Assembly: GCA_026874595.1 (NCBI GenBank) | Contig: CM049308.1 | Location: 46,817,327 to 46,881,326 of the forward strand | Source: Sipunculus nudus | Taxonomy: Eukaryota; Annelida; Sipuncula; Golfingiida; Sipunculidae | DNA: 64,000 nucleotides | Reading direction: 5' to 3' | Shown here: in pieces, positions 1 to 13,139 of the stretch | Position numbering within the stretch: position 1 is the first letter of the stretch | Layout of the letters: each line of letters starts with the position of its first letter | The notes under the pieces: generated by a model | The model's database searches: none | What the model was told of the DNA's origin: nothing | Seen by the model: only the letters and a program-made list of their open reading frames with translations | Made by a program: the position numbers and the translations under genes

Positions 1-1459
1 GGATTATGTTCGGGTCACATGTGAACTGCTGCGCCCCGATTTTGTTTTGACCTCTGACCTTTCCTTTGCGCTCTGCGTCCGTTTGTGCGTCTGTTTCCAC
101 ACATAAACCCACATATCTCGGGAACCGTTTGACCGATCAGGAAAATTTTTTTGCACAAATGTAGCCCTCGGAGAGCTTTATTACATACACCAAAAATGGT
201 GGCGCCACCTGCAACCATGTTTGCACAGTGTCCATCTGTTCGTCTGCCTTGGGTTAAAATCACTCATATCTCTGCAGTGACTTGACTAATTCACCTGAAA
301 TTGGGCATGCGTAAACATCCTGGATAGCTTTTCTGATTTTATGACAGGTGGCGCCACCTACATTCACGTTTACGCTGCAGACATCCAAGCTCATATCTTG
401 GGAACCGTTTGACCGATCAGGAAAATTCTTTTGCACAAATGTAGCCCTTGGACAGCTTTATAACATACACCAAAAATGGTGGCGCCACCTGCAACCATGT
501 TTGCACAGTGTCCATCTGTTCGTCTGCCTTGGGTTAAAATCACTCATATCTCTGCAGTGACTTGACTAATTCACCTGAAATTGGGCATGCGTATACATCC
601 TGGATAGCTTTTCTGATTTTATGACAGGTGGCGCCACCTACATTCACGTTTACGCTGCAGACATCAAAAGTCATATCTCAGGAACCGTTTGACCGATCAG
701 GAAAATTCTTTTGCACAAATGTAGCCCTTGGAGAGCTTTATAACATACACCAAAAATGGTGGCGCTACCTGCAACCATGTTTGCACAGTGTCCATCTGTT
801 TGTCTGCCTTGGGTTAAAATCACTCATATCTCTGCAGTGACTTGACTAATTCACCTGAAATTTAGCATGCGTATACATCCTGGATAGCTTTTCTGATTTT
901 ATGACAGGTGGCGCCACCTACATTCACGTTTACGCTGCAGACATCCAAGCTCATATCTCAGGAACTGTTGACCGATCAGGAAAATTTTTTTGCACAAATG
1001 TAGCCCTTGGAGAGCTTTATAACATACACCGAAAATGGTGGCACCACCTGCAACCATGTTTGCACAGTGTCTGTTCGTCTGCCTTGGGTTAAAATCACTC
1101 ATATTTCTGCAGTGGTTTGACTAATTCACCTGAAATTTGGCATGCTTATACATCCTGGATAGCTTTTCTGATTTTATGACAGGTGGCGCCACCTACAATC
1201 AAGTTTACGCTGCGACATCCAAGCTCATATCTAGGGAACCGTTTGACCGATTGGGCCAAAATTTTGCATGTGTATAAATCTCACATAGCTCTTTATCATA
1301 CGCAAAACTGGTGGCGCCACCTGCAGCCATGTTTGCACAGCTCCCATCTGTTTGTCTGCCATGGGATAAAATATCCATGCTAATATGCAACACTTCACCC
1401 GTTCCACTCTGATTTAGGCGGATACAAGTAGTCGCTTGTCGACTACCCGTATTCTAGTT
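1..1459 (+). mobile_element. H1 element, 3' part (Helitron2/HINE-like), with 280-bp tandem core
   Basis: The left end lies outside the window; the 3' end is CTAG at 1454-1457 followed by TT. Just before it are the subterminal inverted motif GGCGGATACA and the hairpin GTAGTCG-CTTGT-CGACTAC. The core repeats with starts at 341, 621, 901 and 1176, that is periods of 280, 280 and 275 bp. Each unit carries two GGTGGCGCCACC palindromes (one may be decayed) and the phrase GAACCGTTTGACCGATCAGG. The left part matches the complete H1 copy at 60751-61933. Several 60-100 aa ORFs here are chance ORFs in the repeat. Confidence 0.75.
346..359. promoter_or_regulatory. First of at least 17 GGTGGCGCCACC palindromes
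   Basis: AGGTGGCGCCACCT is a perfect 14-bp palindrome. Other perfect 12-14 bp copies start at 478, 626, 906, 1181, 1310, 1662, 2581, 5919, 16045, 20259, 44814, 48001, 59751, 61345, 61493, 61623 and 63962. They occur in H1, H2, H4 and H5-variant elements. One-base decays such as GGTGGTGCCACC and GGTGGCACCACC, at the central CpG, are common. The function is not known; see findings for the CTCF-like reading. Confidence 0.6.
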
Positions 1460-2310
1460 TGAGTATAAATTCAGTCAAGTCATTTTCAAGATGGTGTCTC
1501 TACGTAACTTCAGATTCTGTTGATCGCAAAATATGACAGCTTGATGTGTTTCTATACATGATGTATTGTCTGTTACCAAATATCTTAGGAACTGTTGCAG
1601 CCTTCAGTTTCAAATTTCACAGGAATATTGATCATGTGACTGCTAAATGATTTTGACCTCCAGGTGGCGCCACCTTTGTTGACCTACTTTCTGCGGGAAG
1701 AAATAATCTTTTCCACTTCTTTCAAGATAAGTCACAAAATATTAATAATTTGGCCTTCATATCATAGTCAGAAGTTCCTAAGAGGAAGGGGAATAATTTG
1801 TGTGTAAATTCAGTCAAATCATTTTCAAGATGGCATCTCTTCAGTACTTCAAATTGTGTGGGTTGCAAAATTTAGCAACTTGGTGTGTTTCCATAAAGGA
1901 TGTATTGTCTGTTACCAAATATTTTAGGAACTGCTGCAGCCTTCAGTTTCAAATTTCACAGGAATATTGATCATGTGACTTCCAGATGATTTTGACCTCC
2001 AGGTGGCGCCAGCTATGTTGACCTACTTTCTGTGGGACAAAATGTTACTTTCCACTTCTTTCAAGATAAGTCATAAAGTAATAAGAGGAAGAGTATAAAT
2101 TCAGTCAAGTGATTTTCAAGATGGCAAATCTACGGATGTTGATGTGTTTCTATACATGATGTATTGTCTGTTACCAAATATCTTAGGAACTGCTGCAGCC
2201 TTCAGTTTCAAATTACACAGGAATATTGATCATGTGACTGCTTAATGATTTTGACCTCCAGGTGGTGCCACCTGTTTAGCTACTTTCAGCAGGCTGTAAT
2301 GGTGTTTTCT
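1460..2310. repeat. Three diverged tandem units of about 260-340 bp
   Basis: The phrase GAATATTGATCATGTGACT recurs at about 1623, 1962 and 2221, each time within a longer homologous unit containing AGTATAAATTCAGTCAAGT-like and CTGTTACCAAATAT sequences. Each unit has GGTGGCGCCACCT or a decayed version after TTTTGACCTCC. No terminal structure was identified. It abuts the H1 3' end. Confidence 0.7.
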
Positions 2311-3002
2311 GCTTTTATCCAAAATATGTCATTAAGTATTTATTTGTTATAATCCACAAAAACAGAGTCTCCTCTAGGACCCTTGGACTGATCTTTCCAA
2401 AACCTGGCATACTTGTTCCCTCACCTATGAAGTTGTAGGTAACAATGATGGAGAACCTTTCTGTGCAGTACAAACCTGGGTTTCTTTTATATAACAACCC
2501 TCAATCTCAGGAGTGGTTCAATGTATTGATCTGAAATTTGTCATGTCTATCCATCTAGGAAAATTTTTCGTTAACCAGACAGGTGGCGCCACCTACAATA
2601 CTTTTTGCGGAGTGTCCAACTTTGCATTTGCCATTTGATTGTCTTAGTGTTTGTTCAGTGTATTGGGTTGAAATTGTGCATGTCCATAGATCTTCGTCAC
2701 CCCCATCTTGTAAACAAGACTGGTGGCGCCATCTGCAATAATTTTCCTGTGGTGTCCATTCATACATTTGCTTTCGGTGAAAATTGCTCATATCTCAGGA
2801 GTATTGGTCTGAAATTTGGCATGTGCAGTCATCTTGGAAAGTTTTCTCATAAACCAGATAGGTGGCACCACCTACCTTGTGCAATAGGACAGTGTCCACT
2901 TGGAAAGAAATGAATGGTATTTTCACATTCATTTTATTTTAATCACTTGCCAAATTGCACAGTAATTCACAGAGTGAACATTAGACCCCTGGGTCTCTTG
3001 TT
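2311..3002. repeat. Diverged units of about 145 bp bearing the GGTGGCGCCACC palindrome
   Basis: Related segments start near 2506, 2640 and 2790. Each has a GGAGTGGTTCAATG-like phrase, a CTGAAATTTGGCATG-like phrase, an ACAAGACTGGTGGCGCC-like phrase, and a TTTGC.GTGTCC stretch. This is the same vocabulary as the H1 core but more diverged. No gene is evident. Confidence 0.5.
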
Positions 3003-3003
3003 T

Positions 3004-3051
3004 ATTTAGATTTCATGGAGAAAAAGTGTAGATTATCCACAGGGGAAACAG
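3004..3051. mobile_element. Terminal fragment of the TA-flanked DNA transposon seen at 33081-37063
   Basis: The run from TTTCATGGAGAAAAAGTG through GATTATCCACAGGGGAAA, ending CAG before TA, matches the right end of the transposon at 37026-37063. It is a solo terminus; no matching left end was found nearby. From 3054 to 3362 nothing recognisable is present. Confidence 0.5.
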
Positions 3052-3362
3052 TATGCAAGTAATCTGTCTAAAGATCTGGATTGTTAGGTGTACTATATAT
3101 TGTGAGAGTTTGTGTGAAAAACAGGAAATCATGCCTAAATGTTTACTACTGTAAAATTTCTCTATTAATGCAGTATTACTGTTTGCTGTAGCAATTTGAC
3201 TGCTCCTTGCCACCAATTGTTCATGTGTTTGAGATGCTCATCACGCCAGAGATGGAATACCCAATGGTCTGTGTTGGAGTCAGGAAAGGGTAAGTGTGTA
3301 TGACAGGCCATGTGATGTGTTCGAAGAGCACACAAAGAGGAAGGAAGTGAATTCACATGTAT

Positions 3363-4664
3363 TATTGTGTGAGCAACATGCTGGATGGTGAAATACTGGT
3401 GTATGTGTAACATGCTGGATGGTGAAATACTGGTGTATGTGTAACATGCTGGATGGTGAAATACAGGTGTATGTGTAACATGCTGGATGGTGAAATACTG
3501 GTGTATGTGTAACATGCAGGATGGTGAAATACAGGTGTATGAGTAACATGCTGGATGGTGAAATACAGGTGTATGAGTAACATGCTGGATGGTGAAATAC
3601 AGGTGTATGAGTAACATGCTGGATGGTGAAATACAGGTGTATGTGTAACATGCTGGATGGTGAAATACTGGTGTGTGAGCAACATGCTGGATGGTGAAAT
3701 ACTGGTGTATGTGTAACATGCTGGATGGTGAAATACTGGTGTATGTGTAACATGCTGGATGGTGAAATACAGGTGTATGAGTAACATGCTGGATGGTGAA
3801 ATACTGGTGTATGAGTAACACGATGGATGGTGAAATACTGGTGTATGAGTAACATGCTGGATGGTGAAATACAGGTGTATGAGTAACATGCTGCATGGTG
3901 AAATACTGGTGTATGAGTAACATGCTGGATGGTGAAATACTGGTGTGTGAGTAACATGCTGGATGGTTATATACTGGTGTGTGAGTAACACGCTGGATGG
4001 TGAAATACTGGTGTATGAGTAACATGCTGGATGTTGAAATACTGGTGCATGTGTTAACATGCTGGATGGTGAAATAGTGGTGCATGCGTAACATGCTGGA
4101 TGGTGAAATAGTGGTGCATGTGTTACATGCTGGATGGTGAAATACAGGTGTATGAGTAACACGCTGGATGGTTAAATACTGGTGTATGAGTAACATGCTG
4201 GATGGTGAAATACTGGTGTATGAGTAACATGCTGGATGGTGAAATACAGGTGTATGAGTAACATGCTGGATGGTGAAATACTGGTGTATGAGTAACACGC
4301 TGGATGGTGAAATACTGGTGTATGAGTAACATGCTGGATGGTTATATACAGGTGTGTGAGTAACATGCTGGATGGTGAAATACTGGTGTGTGTGTGTAAC
4401 ATGCTGGAAAATGAAATACAGGTGCACGAGTAACACGCTGAAATGGTGAAATACTGGTGCATGTGTAATATGCTGGATGATGATATACTGGTGTATGTGT
4501 AACATGCTGGATGGTGAAATACAGATGTATGAGTAACATGCTGGATGGTGAAATAGTGGTGTATGTGTAACATGCTTGATGGTGAAATAGTGGTGTATGT
4601 GTAACATGTTTGATGGTTAAATATTGACTAGCGTATGAGTAACATGCTGGATGGTTAAATATTG
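3363..4664. repeat. 34-bp minisatellite, about 38 copies
   Basis: The unit AACATGCTGGATGGTGAAAT plus a variable 14 bp recurs at 3375, 3409, 3443 and onward with a 34-bp step. Variation is mostly single-base (GTATGAG/GTATGTG, ACTGG/ACAGG), with more diverged units toward 4380-4660. Because 34 is not a multiple of 3 and the unit lacks stops on the minus strand, long minus-strand ORFs run through in all three frames (the longest about 480 codons, 3165-4607). These are not credible genes. Confidence 0.92.
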
Positions 4665-7600
4665 ACTAGTTAGACATTGGTTTCAAACTTAATTATATAT
4701 TTATATATTACTTTATTAACCACTAAAGTAAGAACCCTGTCGATTTTAGGATCCAAAGGTCAAGGTCACAGGACCCATTTCTTTAAATGGGATGTGTATG
4801 CATTTTCAAGCCAAACTTTTCGTCACAAACCTTCCATCTTCAAGATATTACTCACCTTGCAAATAGGGGAAGATTCTTTTCAAATTGGGGTCATAGGGTC
4901 AAGGGTCAAGATCACAGGGCCCATCCATTAACAAACTAGTTTATGGATGATAATTCTGCTTTGGCTAGACAGATTGGCTTCAAACTTGATTTATTAATGA
5001 CCCACCACTTAAGTAAGAAACATTTTAATATTTCAGGGCCCAGAGGTCAAAGATGAAGGTCACAGGAGCCATATCTTTAAAATGATTGCGGATGCAATGT
5101 AAATCAAACTTTTCATCCCAAACTATTTAGCTTTTACACATGGCTTACTTGCCCAAAGTGGAAGAAATATGTAGATTTTTAGGTTATCTGGTCAGAGGTC
5201 AAGGTCACCTGACCCGCATTTTTAGTTAAGCTGACTATAAGTCATCTGAGCTATAGTCGTGGTCCTTTGTCCGTAGGTTGTCCGTCTGTCCGTTTGTTAA
5301 ACTGGCACATTTTGAAACCTTTGGACCTATGAATCTGAAATTCAGCAGCATACCTTTAGATGTCCCCAAAATCTCCTACCATACCGAAAATTGGGTCACT
5401 AGGACTTTGTTCCTTCGAATTATTAAGGAAAAACCTCCCTTTTTAGCGAACCTGTGAGCTTATGCGATGGTGTGGCGTCGTCCAGCGTCCGTCAGCCGTC
5501 GTCCGGGTCTGTACGTTAACCCATACTATCTTGAAAATGGCAAGAGTGAGCATCAAGAAATTTTCTGCAAAAAATTATTCATCTAAAAAACTCTATCGGA
5601 TTTTGCTTATATTTTGGCTAACTGCATTTTCTTAGATTTTATAGAGAAAAAGCTAAAAAAAACTTTGAAAATCTTCTTCTCCGAAACTGTTCAGCAAAAT
5701 TGTCCAATATTTCACAGAAATGATCCCTGGAACAATCTCTCTCAAGTTTGTTCGAATGGAATAAGTTCGGTGATTTTTGGCCGAGTTACAGCTAGTTGAA
5801 CTTAGTCATCTGTCCAAAAAAGTTTACTAAAATTACAATCTTAGAAACGGCTGGAGCTGTCATCACGAAATTTTATGCCAATGTTGGTCACATGAGTCAT
5901 GTCTGAAATTCAGGTATTGGTGGCGCCACCTGCATCGGCCTTTTTTGAACTGGGGTCATCAGTGCCCGTATCATACTGACAGCTACAAAAAACTTCTTCT
6001 CTGAAACCATTTGGCCAATTTGTTTAATATCGCACAGAAATGATCCTAAGGTAGTGCTTTCTGAAGTATGTTCAAATGGTCTCAGTTCAGTGACTTTTGG
6101 CTGAGTTATTGGAAGCTGAATTTAGTCATATGCCATAACAGCCCATTTTAGCTCAGCTGCTACAAAGATCTTCTTCTCAAAAACCACTGGGCCAAATTCT
6201 TAAATCTCACACATTATATATTCTTAGATGTTGATAATTCAAGTTTTTTCAAATGGTTTTGGTTCAGAGATATTTGGCTGAGTTATTCGAAGCTTAACAT
6301 AGCCATTTTGCTTTATTTTCCCATATGAGTTATAAACCTGCAAAACGTTTTTTGACTGACGCCACTGAGGCCAATTTGTTTAATATTTTACAAGAATAAT
6401 CCCCTGAATAATTCTTATAATAATTGTCTTTTGTGGTTCCAAAGAATGAATTTTGGCTGAATGATAAAGATTGAATTGAGTCATTTTACCATATATGTTA
6501 GCTGTGTGAAGCAGATACATCTAGCCTGGAACCAGTTTATCAGCATCCGTTACATCATGCCTCCAGACATTTAGATTTCAGGTTATCTTTGGTTAATATT
6601 GACAAGAATGTTTTTTAAAAATTTTAAAAAAATGTAGATTTATGATTTTAGATATTCCTCATGCCAGGTAATGTTTACAATCACAGGAATAAGTTAACCC
6701 ATACTATTTCGAAAACAACTAGAGCTAAAATCATGAAATTTAATGCAAAAAAATTAGCCATCTGAAAAAATCTGCATTTTCTTAGATTTTATAGAGAAAA
6801 AGCTAAAATACCTCTAAATATACTCTGAAACAGTCAAGCCAATTTGTTCAATATTTCACAGAAATAATCTTTATACCATCTCTCTCAAGTTTGTTCAAAT
6901 GGTTCAAGTTCTGTGAATTTTGGCCGAATTACAGGAAGTTAAACCTAGTCATCTGTCCAAAAAAGATTACTAAAATGACAATCTCAGAAACGGCCAGAGC
7001 TATCATCACTAAATTTTATGCCAGTGTTGGTCACATGAGTCATATATGAAATTCAGGTATTGGTGGCACCACCTGCCTTGACCTTTTTTTGTACAGGGGT
7101 CATTGGTCATCTGTATATCAACCCATAATTTCTCAGGAATTGCAGGAGCTACCATCCCCAGATTTTATGCAGTTATCTGTCATTTACTTAGATTTTATAG
7201 GGGAAAAGCTGAAAAACCTTTAATCTTCCTTTAAGCGGTCCAGCCAAATTGTTCAATATTTTACAGAAATGATACCAGAGGCAAGCACTCTCAAGTTTGT
7301 TCAAATAGTTTGCATTTAATGAATTTTAGTGGAGTTAAATGAATTTGAACGGTCATTTGGCCAAGTGAGCATACTGACATAGTTATCTCAGAATTGACAG
7401 AAGCTAGCATTACCAAGTATTGTGCAAATGTTGGTCACATGACTCATATTTGAAGTTGCAGATTTTGATGTGCCACCTACATTGACCTGTTTTTTATGGG
7501 CAAAAACCTCATAATTTTAGCCTCTTTCAGCTTAAAATGTTTATGATGAAACTGTCAAGTTGAATCGTTCATTTTTTCAAAAGAATTATCCTAGGACATG

Positions 7601-8047
7601 GTTCTTTCAATCATATCAGAAAAACTTAAGTTAGTCTTATGGCCATTATTATGTCTAACTGAGGACTGCAAAACTGTTCTTCTACAAAATTATTGTTTCA
7701 ATTATAACTTCTGTGACATTGAACAAAAATTATTCTTAGGTGGCCTTTGTTCAAGTTTACTTGAATGATTTTTGGCAGAATTATTTGACCTTTAACAATG
7801 AAAGAACTGAATCTTTTATTTTTCTAGATATTTTGATAAAAAGTTTATGAATATTTCAGCTTGAAAGAAAGCATTTTAGCCAAAGTCTTTCAGTATGTGT
7901 GATTTGCCATCAGGCCAAGATTGTGTCTGTATATTTACATAGGTTGAGAAACTGCCAACTGTTTCAGATTTGGCAATAGATCAAGAGTTCATTCAGTGCA
8001 GCCAGATATAGGTCAAGAGTTCAATCAGTGCAGCCAAGCACAAGGCA

Positions 8048-8125
8048 TGTGATCACCTCATGGGTGACATGTGAACACCTCATGGGCACCATGTGATCAC
8101 CTCATGGGTGTCATGCCCCTCAGGG
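8048..8125. repeat. Short tandem repeat around CACCTCATGGG
   Basis: CACCTCATGGGTGACATGTG is repeated about three times at roughly 25-30 bp spacing with base changes. The same block lies at 47129-47195 in copy B, so it is part of the H4 composite. Confidence 0.7.
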
Positions 8126-8733
8126 CTGCATGTGGAGCCAATCTATTTATAGCTTCGTCAGACTGCCAACTGTATCAGATTAAGCAACAGGTCAAGAGTT
8201 CACTCAGTACAGCCAGGTACAGGTCAAAAGTTCACCCAGTCTAGCCAGGTGCAGGTCATGAGTTCACTCAGTGCAGTAGCCTGAGCTAGCAAATTTGTCA
8301 CAGTTCACTCGGGGCAACTGCCTTTTTCACCTGAGCGTAGTCAGCCCCATGCATCAGACTTAAGGTAAGTTTGATGTATTTGCCTAATATTTTGACCTGT
8401 CTATGTGTCTTTGATGGATTTCTCGTTCACAAGACAGGTGTCACCACCTACAATGACATTTGCACAGTGTGTGACTTTTGTGCCTGCTTATTTCTATAGA
8501 GGAATTTGATATAGCATCCCGAAATTGGGCATATTTATACCTATCGTATTTTAATTATTGTATACTTGTCGTATACAAGACTGGTGGTGCCACCTACAAT
8601 AATTTTTTGCACAGTGTGTGTCCCTGCTTATTTCTCAGGAGGGGTTTGATATATCAGTCTGAACTTGGGCATATGTATATATCTCTGTAACCTTTTGTAT
8701 ACAAGACTGGTGGTACCAGCCACAATTATTTTT

Positions 8734-9940
8734 AGCTCAGCTGACTGTAAGTCAACTGAGGTATAGGAATGGCACTTTGTCCTTCGTCCGTCTGGACGAC
8801 CAGCCGTCCGTTAGCAAGGCATAAATCATAACAGCTGGTCCTAGAAACTTTTAAGTGAACATCCAGGGAAGTCAATTAAAAATTTCCTTGGAATCCTGAA
8901 ATTAGGTCACTGCGACCTTTTTCCTTCAAGCTATGGGGCTTGAAAGTACCCCCAAGAATAGTAAAAAATTTGATACAAAACCTCCAATATCTTGATAATT
9001 AAAGCATGGTTTGTCATGAATTTTGCCTTGATTATTGACCATGACTAGTTTTGTAAGTTCCTGAAATGTGGTGGTTTTCCTATTTTAACAAATATTTTTT
9101 TATTAATTTACCATAAAATGACAGCAATCATGTCGGTTTCTCAGCTGTCATTACATCTGGTGTCCCAAAACCTGGTGTGTTTATTGATCACAAGTGGATG
9201 CCCTATACTAATCACCCTGTCTGTCAGTCTGTCTGTTTGAACGTCTGTCTGTCAATCCGTCCATCCACACAAATTAGTTTCCAGATGTTAAGTCCAGTTA
9301 AGTTTGATATATTGGTTTCAAACTTAACTTATAAATGGCCCACCACTAAGGAATGTGTATGCATTTGAAGCCAAACTTTTCATCGCAAACCTTCCATCTT
9401 CATGATATTGCTAACCTGCCACTAGGGGAAGATTCTGTTTGATTTTTTGGGTCATAGGTCAAAGGTCAAGGTCACAGGCCCATCCATTCCCAAATTAGTT
9501 TATGGATGATAATTCTGCTTTGGATAGACAGACTGGCTTCAAACTTGATTTAATAATGACCAACCACATATGTAAATTCATTTTGATTTTCAGGGTCCAG
9601 CGATCTAAGTTGAAGGTCACAGAAGCCACATCTTTGAAAAGATTGTGGATGCACTGTAAATCAAACTTTTCATCCTGAACTTTTCAACGTTCACACATGG
9701 CTTACTTGCCCAAAGTGAGGAAACCTGTAGAATTTGAGGTTATCTGGTAAGAGGTCAAGGTCACTTTTTAAAAGATTGTTACAATAATCCTAATGCTGCA
9801 AGTTCAAGGATATTAAGTTCTAAGATTTTTTGGTTACAAGGTCATTGGTTAAGGTCACAGGACTGTCATTCTGTAAATTTCTTTCAAAATATCCTTATAG
9901 ACTAATTCAACAGAGTGTTGAGACCCATGGGTCCCTAGTT
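8734..9940 (+). mobile_element. H5-variant element inside H4 copy A
   Basis: It begins AGCTCAGCTGACTGTAAGTC after a T-run and ends with the palindrome GACCCATGGGTC and CTAG-TT (9935-9940). Internally, from about 9190, it resembles the H7 type (GATGCCCTAT, CTGTCYGTC, then GGTCAAGGTCACAGG phrases), so it looks like a mosaic of two families. The tail of the H4 element resumes at 9941 with GTGTTGTGTGC. The counterpart in copy B is 47672-49229. Confidence 0.6.
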
Positions 9941-12900
9941 GTGTTGTGTGCACCCATGCCAGAATTTCAGCAGTGATGTTTGTGTTATTTTTTCTTATTC
10001 AAAATGTTTAGTACCTGCATTGTTCATATATTTATGAGAAGTCATGGTCCAGCATTGAAGCATTATACCTGGTGTATTTCCCAATGCACAGGTTCGCATT
10101 AGGCCTGTAAGCCTTGTTCATTAAAAAACAATTGTTACACTTCAAGACTGCCTAATATCAAAACCACTTACCTGATATTGATCATTTTTTATATATTCAT
10201 TCCTCTATATATTTCCGATGTACATACCAGAAATTAGTTAAATATTTTTCAAATTCTTGAAATAATGGGCCCGAACATAATGCACTCTGTAAAAATTCAG
10301 GAAATATATTTACTCCCTTAACTTGAGAATTGCTGAAGCTAGAAACTTTTTTTTTCAGGTATACAACTATATTTAATCAAGATTTAATTGTATACCCAAA
10401 ATTAGATCTGAATTTTTCTAATTTTGTAAGTTTTTAGCATAAATATAAAATCAGTTCCTTAAATATTGCCAAGATTTGACCATGGCACATTTTTTTCCTG
10501 TAACTGCTGTGGATTTAAGTTTCACAGCATGTTACCATAAGCATTTCATCAGTTAACATCTGAAATTTGAAACCAATTGATCAAAAACTGTAGATTTTAT
10601 TCAGGTTTTCAAGCACATGTAAAATATTGTTTAGATCAAGCAAGTGTTATGCAGTTTGCTAGAGCTCAGCTCCCCAGCATCCCAGGCCAGCTCTCAGCTC
10701 CCAAAATTTGGCATCCAGTTAGATGTCCTCCAAACCCCCTACCATACCAAAAGTTTGGTCATTAGAACTTCATTCCTTTGAGATATTAAGAAAAAACTTC
10801 AGTTTTCAATTAAAAACCCATTGTTACACTTCAAGACTGCCTAATATCAAAACCACTGATCTGACTTTGATCATATCTAATATACATTTTCTTCTATTCA
10901 TACTCTATGCACATGCTAGAAATGATGTCAGTATTGTGAAATTGTTTTAGGTAATGGGCTCAAACATAATGCACTTTGTAAAAAATCAAGAAATATATTA
11001 ACTCCCTTAACATGAGAATTGCTGAAGCTAGAAGTTTTTTTGTCATGAATATAACATTATTTAAATCAAGATTCAATTGTATACCAAAAATTAGTTCTGA
11101 ATTTTTCAAATTTTACAAGTTATTAAAATAAATATAAAATCTGTACCTAAAAAGTTTTGCCTAACTTTGACCATGGCATGTTTGTTTTCTGTAAGGACTG
11201 TTGATATAACCTTCATATCATGCAGAATAAGGATATCTGCTTGTTGGTTTTGAAAGTTGAAAGAAATTTGCCAAAAACTGTAGCTTTTATTATAGTTTTT
11301 ATGAAACAATGTCAGACCCTAGGCTCTACCCAGTCCCTCTTCAGTCACCTGTATGTCCTCTAGTTGACCTCTCAGGTCAATTGTGCACGCTTGAGCAGGG
11401 CATATACAGGCCATAGCTTATGGCTGGCCTCAGTTGATTCAGGTGTCCAACCCAACTCATCTATTAGTTGTTTAGACCAACAGCATGACAATAAACAATT
11501 AATAAATAAATTATTATAGGTCTATAATAACAACTTTAAAAAAATCAGTAGAAAGGGAATTTGATAGTTGATGAGTAACAGGGAATTACCTTGCAATTAC
11601 TGATGTTTTATGGATTTTGTATGGATGGATGAAAATGTATTCCAAATAACACCATTAAGTCACCTATGGTGTTTTTCTTTTCAATCTTAATAATAAAAAA
11701 AAATAATTAAATTATATTGTTCTATACTATTACGGATAATATGAAGAAAATTAATGATAGACAAAGATGCAGTAGATAATATTAATCTAAATTTCATGGT
11801 CTTTTCCAAGTGTTTCAGCTTTTTAATTTATATTCATTTCAAAATTTTTAAAAAATTTAAATATGTCAAAATTTTTTAAATTTACTCAGACAAGTACTGA
11901 ATAAAGATGTCAATATGTTTCACTAATGACATTAAGACACATGACTGTAACAGCTGTCACAAGACTATGTAAATAATCACAATTTATATTACTGGTTCCC
12001 ATATATTTCAGTTAATAAAATTTAACTTGCTCATCTCTAGTTTTCTCCTTGTATAATTTATAGGGTGTTCTTATCCATGGATTATTTTTTACCCATATAA
12101 TGGTTTCATAGCTGAGATTACTTCAATTTATTTTCTGATACATTTTTTTTAAATAAAAAATTTGAATATGATAAAAAATCAGCTCTTAGACAAGTTCTCA
12201 TTATGATTTCTGTAATGTTAATAATTGTCATAAGACTCTTGCTATGTCTAGTGTGTAGATTGATGTTAAGATAGTCCAAAGTGAATAAATTAGTTTTATT
12301 TTTTTAATATAAATAAAATTCCTTAAACCAAGTACTTATGATCATTATTTGAATTTGTGATATTTGTTATTTTGGATTCTCAAGAACTTTTGTGTTGCTG
12401 AAACTGAATAAATACCAGACATGATGAAGTACTTTGCAAATGTATTTGAATGCAAATATGAATATGTACTCCATAATTTCATGCATAAGGATTGGAATAC
12501 AGGTTAAAATGAAAGTATTTGAATTAAAATGCATTCATGAATATATTCTATAATATTATTTTAATAAATATTTATTTCCATAATATTATTAAAAAATCTT
12601 TGATGAAAAAAAACATGATACTGTTATTATATTAAATTTTAAATTATATTTGACAAAATATTTATTATTAATTTTTAATAAATAGTTTAACTTTTCAAAT
12701 AATTCTGCTGCAATGTAGGTTAAGATTATGGCCAAGTCAAAACCTGTGTGATAATAGCACACCATTTCCAACTGTAAATAATATAAATGACATCAATCCT
12801 CTTCCCTGTCTCAAAGGGTATTATCAAAATCTTACATAACTTGAGTTAAACACTGTCAGCTCATAATAGAGCCTAAATTACCACGCAAAACCAGCCTTTG

Positions 12901-13139
12901 CCTACCTCCTCTCCCAAATCATATTTTGTAATCATATATAACAGCTGAGCGCCGTGACCCATGGGTCCCTTGTTTAGAATATTGTTATAATAATCTAAAT
13001 GCTGCAAGTTCAAGGATAATATTTTTTGGTCACAAGGGCATTGGTAAAGGTCACAGGACCATCATTCTGAAAAATTTCTTGACAAATATTCTTATAGACA
13101 AATACAACTGAGCGTCAAGACCCCACTGGGTCACTAGTT

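Larger units (their letters stand above)
5445..10118 (+). mobile_element. H4 composite element, copy A
   Basis: It starts AGCGAACCTGTGAGCTTATG after a T-run and ends CACAGGTTCGC, then the hairpin AGGCCT-GT-AAGCCT, CTTG and TT. GCGAACCTGTG and CACAGGTTCGC are exact inverses. Internal units of about 1.2 kb repeat phrases such as CACAGAAATGATCC and GAGCTATCATCA, with a GGTGGCGCCACC palindrome at 5919. It is inserted in H5: flanking CCTCCCTTTTT and CATTAAAAAACAATTG are adjacent in other H5 copies. Copy B of the same composite is at 44356-49405. Confidence 0.75.
5224..12974 (+). mobile_element. H5 element (Helitron2/HINE-like) split by an H4 insertion
   Basis: It starts after TTTTT with AGTTAAGCTGACTATAAGTC, a mutated form of the H5 5' hairpin, followed by CCGTCYGTCC-rich sequence. 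It ends CAGCTGAGCG, the palindrome GACCCATGGGTC and CTTG-TT at 12969-12974. The body after the insertion (10119-12940) is AT-rich and aligns with 16650-18990 and 28330-30690. No coding potential is visible. Confidence 0.72.
4665..13139 (+). mobile_element. Outer H5-type element of a three-level nest (5' end missing)
   Basis: The visible parts are 4665-5223 and 12975-13139. They resemble the internal and 3' parts of the elements at 47672-49229: GGTCAAGGTCACAGGACC phrases, and a 3' end with CAACTGAGCG, a degraded hairpin and CTAG at 13134-13137 before TT. The insertion at 5224-12974 splits it; flanks rejoin at a T-run (GCATTTTT | TAGAATATTGTTATAAT), and the uninterrupted counterpart is at about 9755 and 49050. 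The 5' end has been lost next to the minisatellite. Confidence 0.6.

Noticed and set aside
15-1393. Many 60-80 codon ORFs with similar peptides in H1
   Set aside because: They repeat with the 280-bp unit on both strands and have no conserved start, length or domain.
2366-2440. Exon-like segment (acceptor-like CACAAAAACAG, donor-like GTAG|GTAACA)
   Set aside because: All three frames contain a stop within or at the end, and there is no recognisable similarity to the MAP4K CNH region.
3165-4607. 480-codon minus-strand ORF (His/Tyr/Ser/Thr-rich)
   Set aside because: It is generated by the 34-bp minisatellite, which is open in every minus frame. It has no domain and no gene context.
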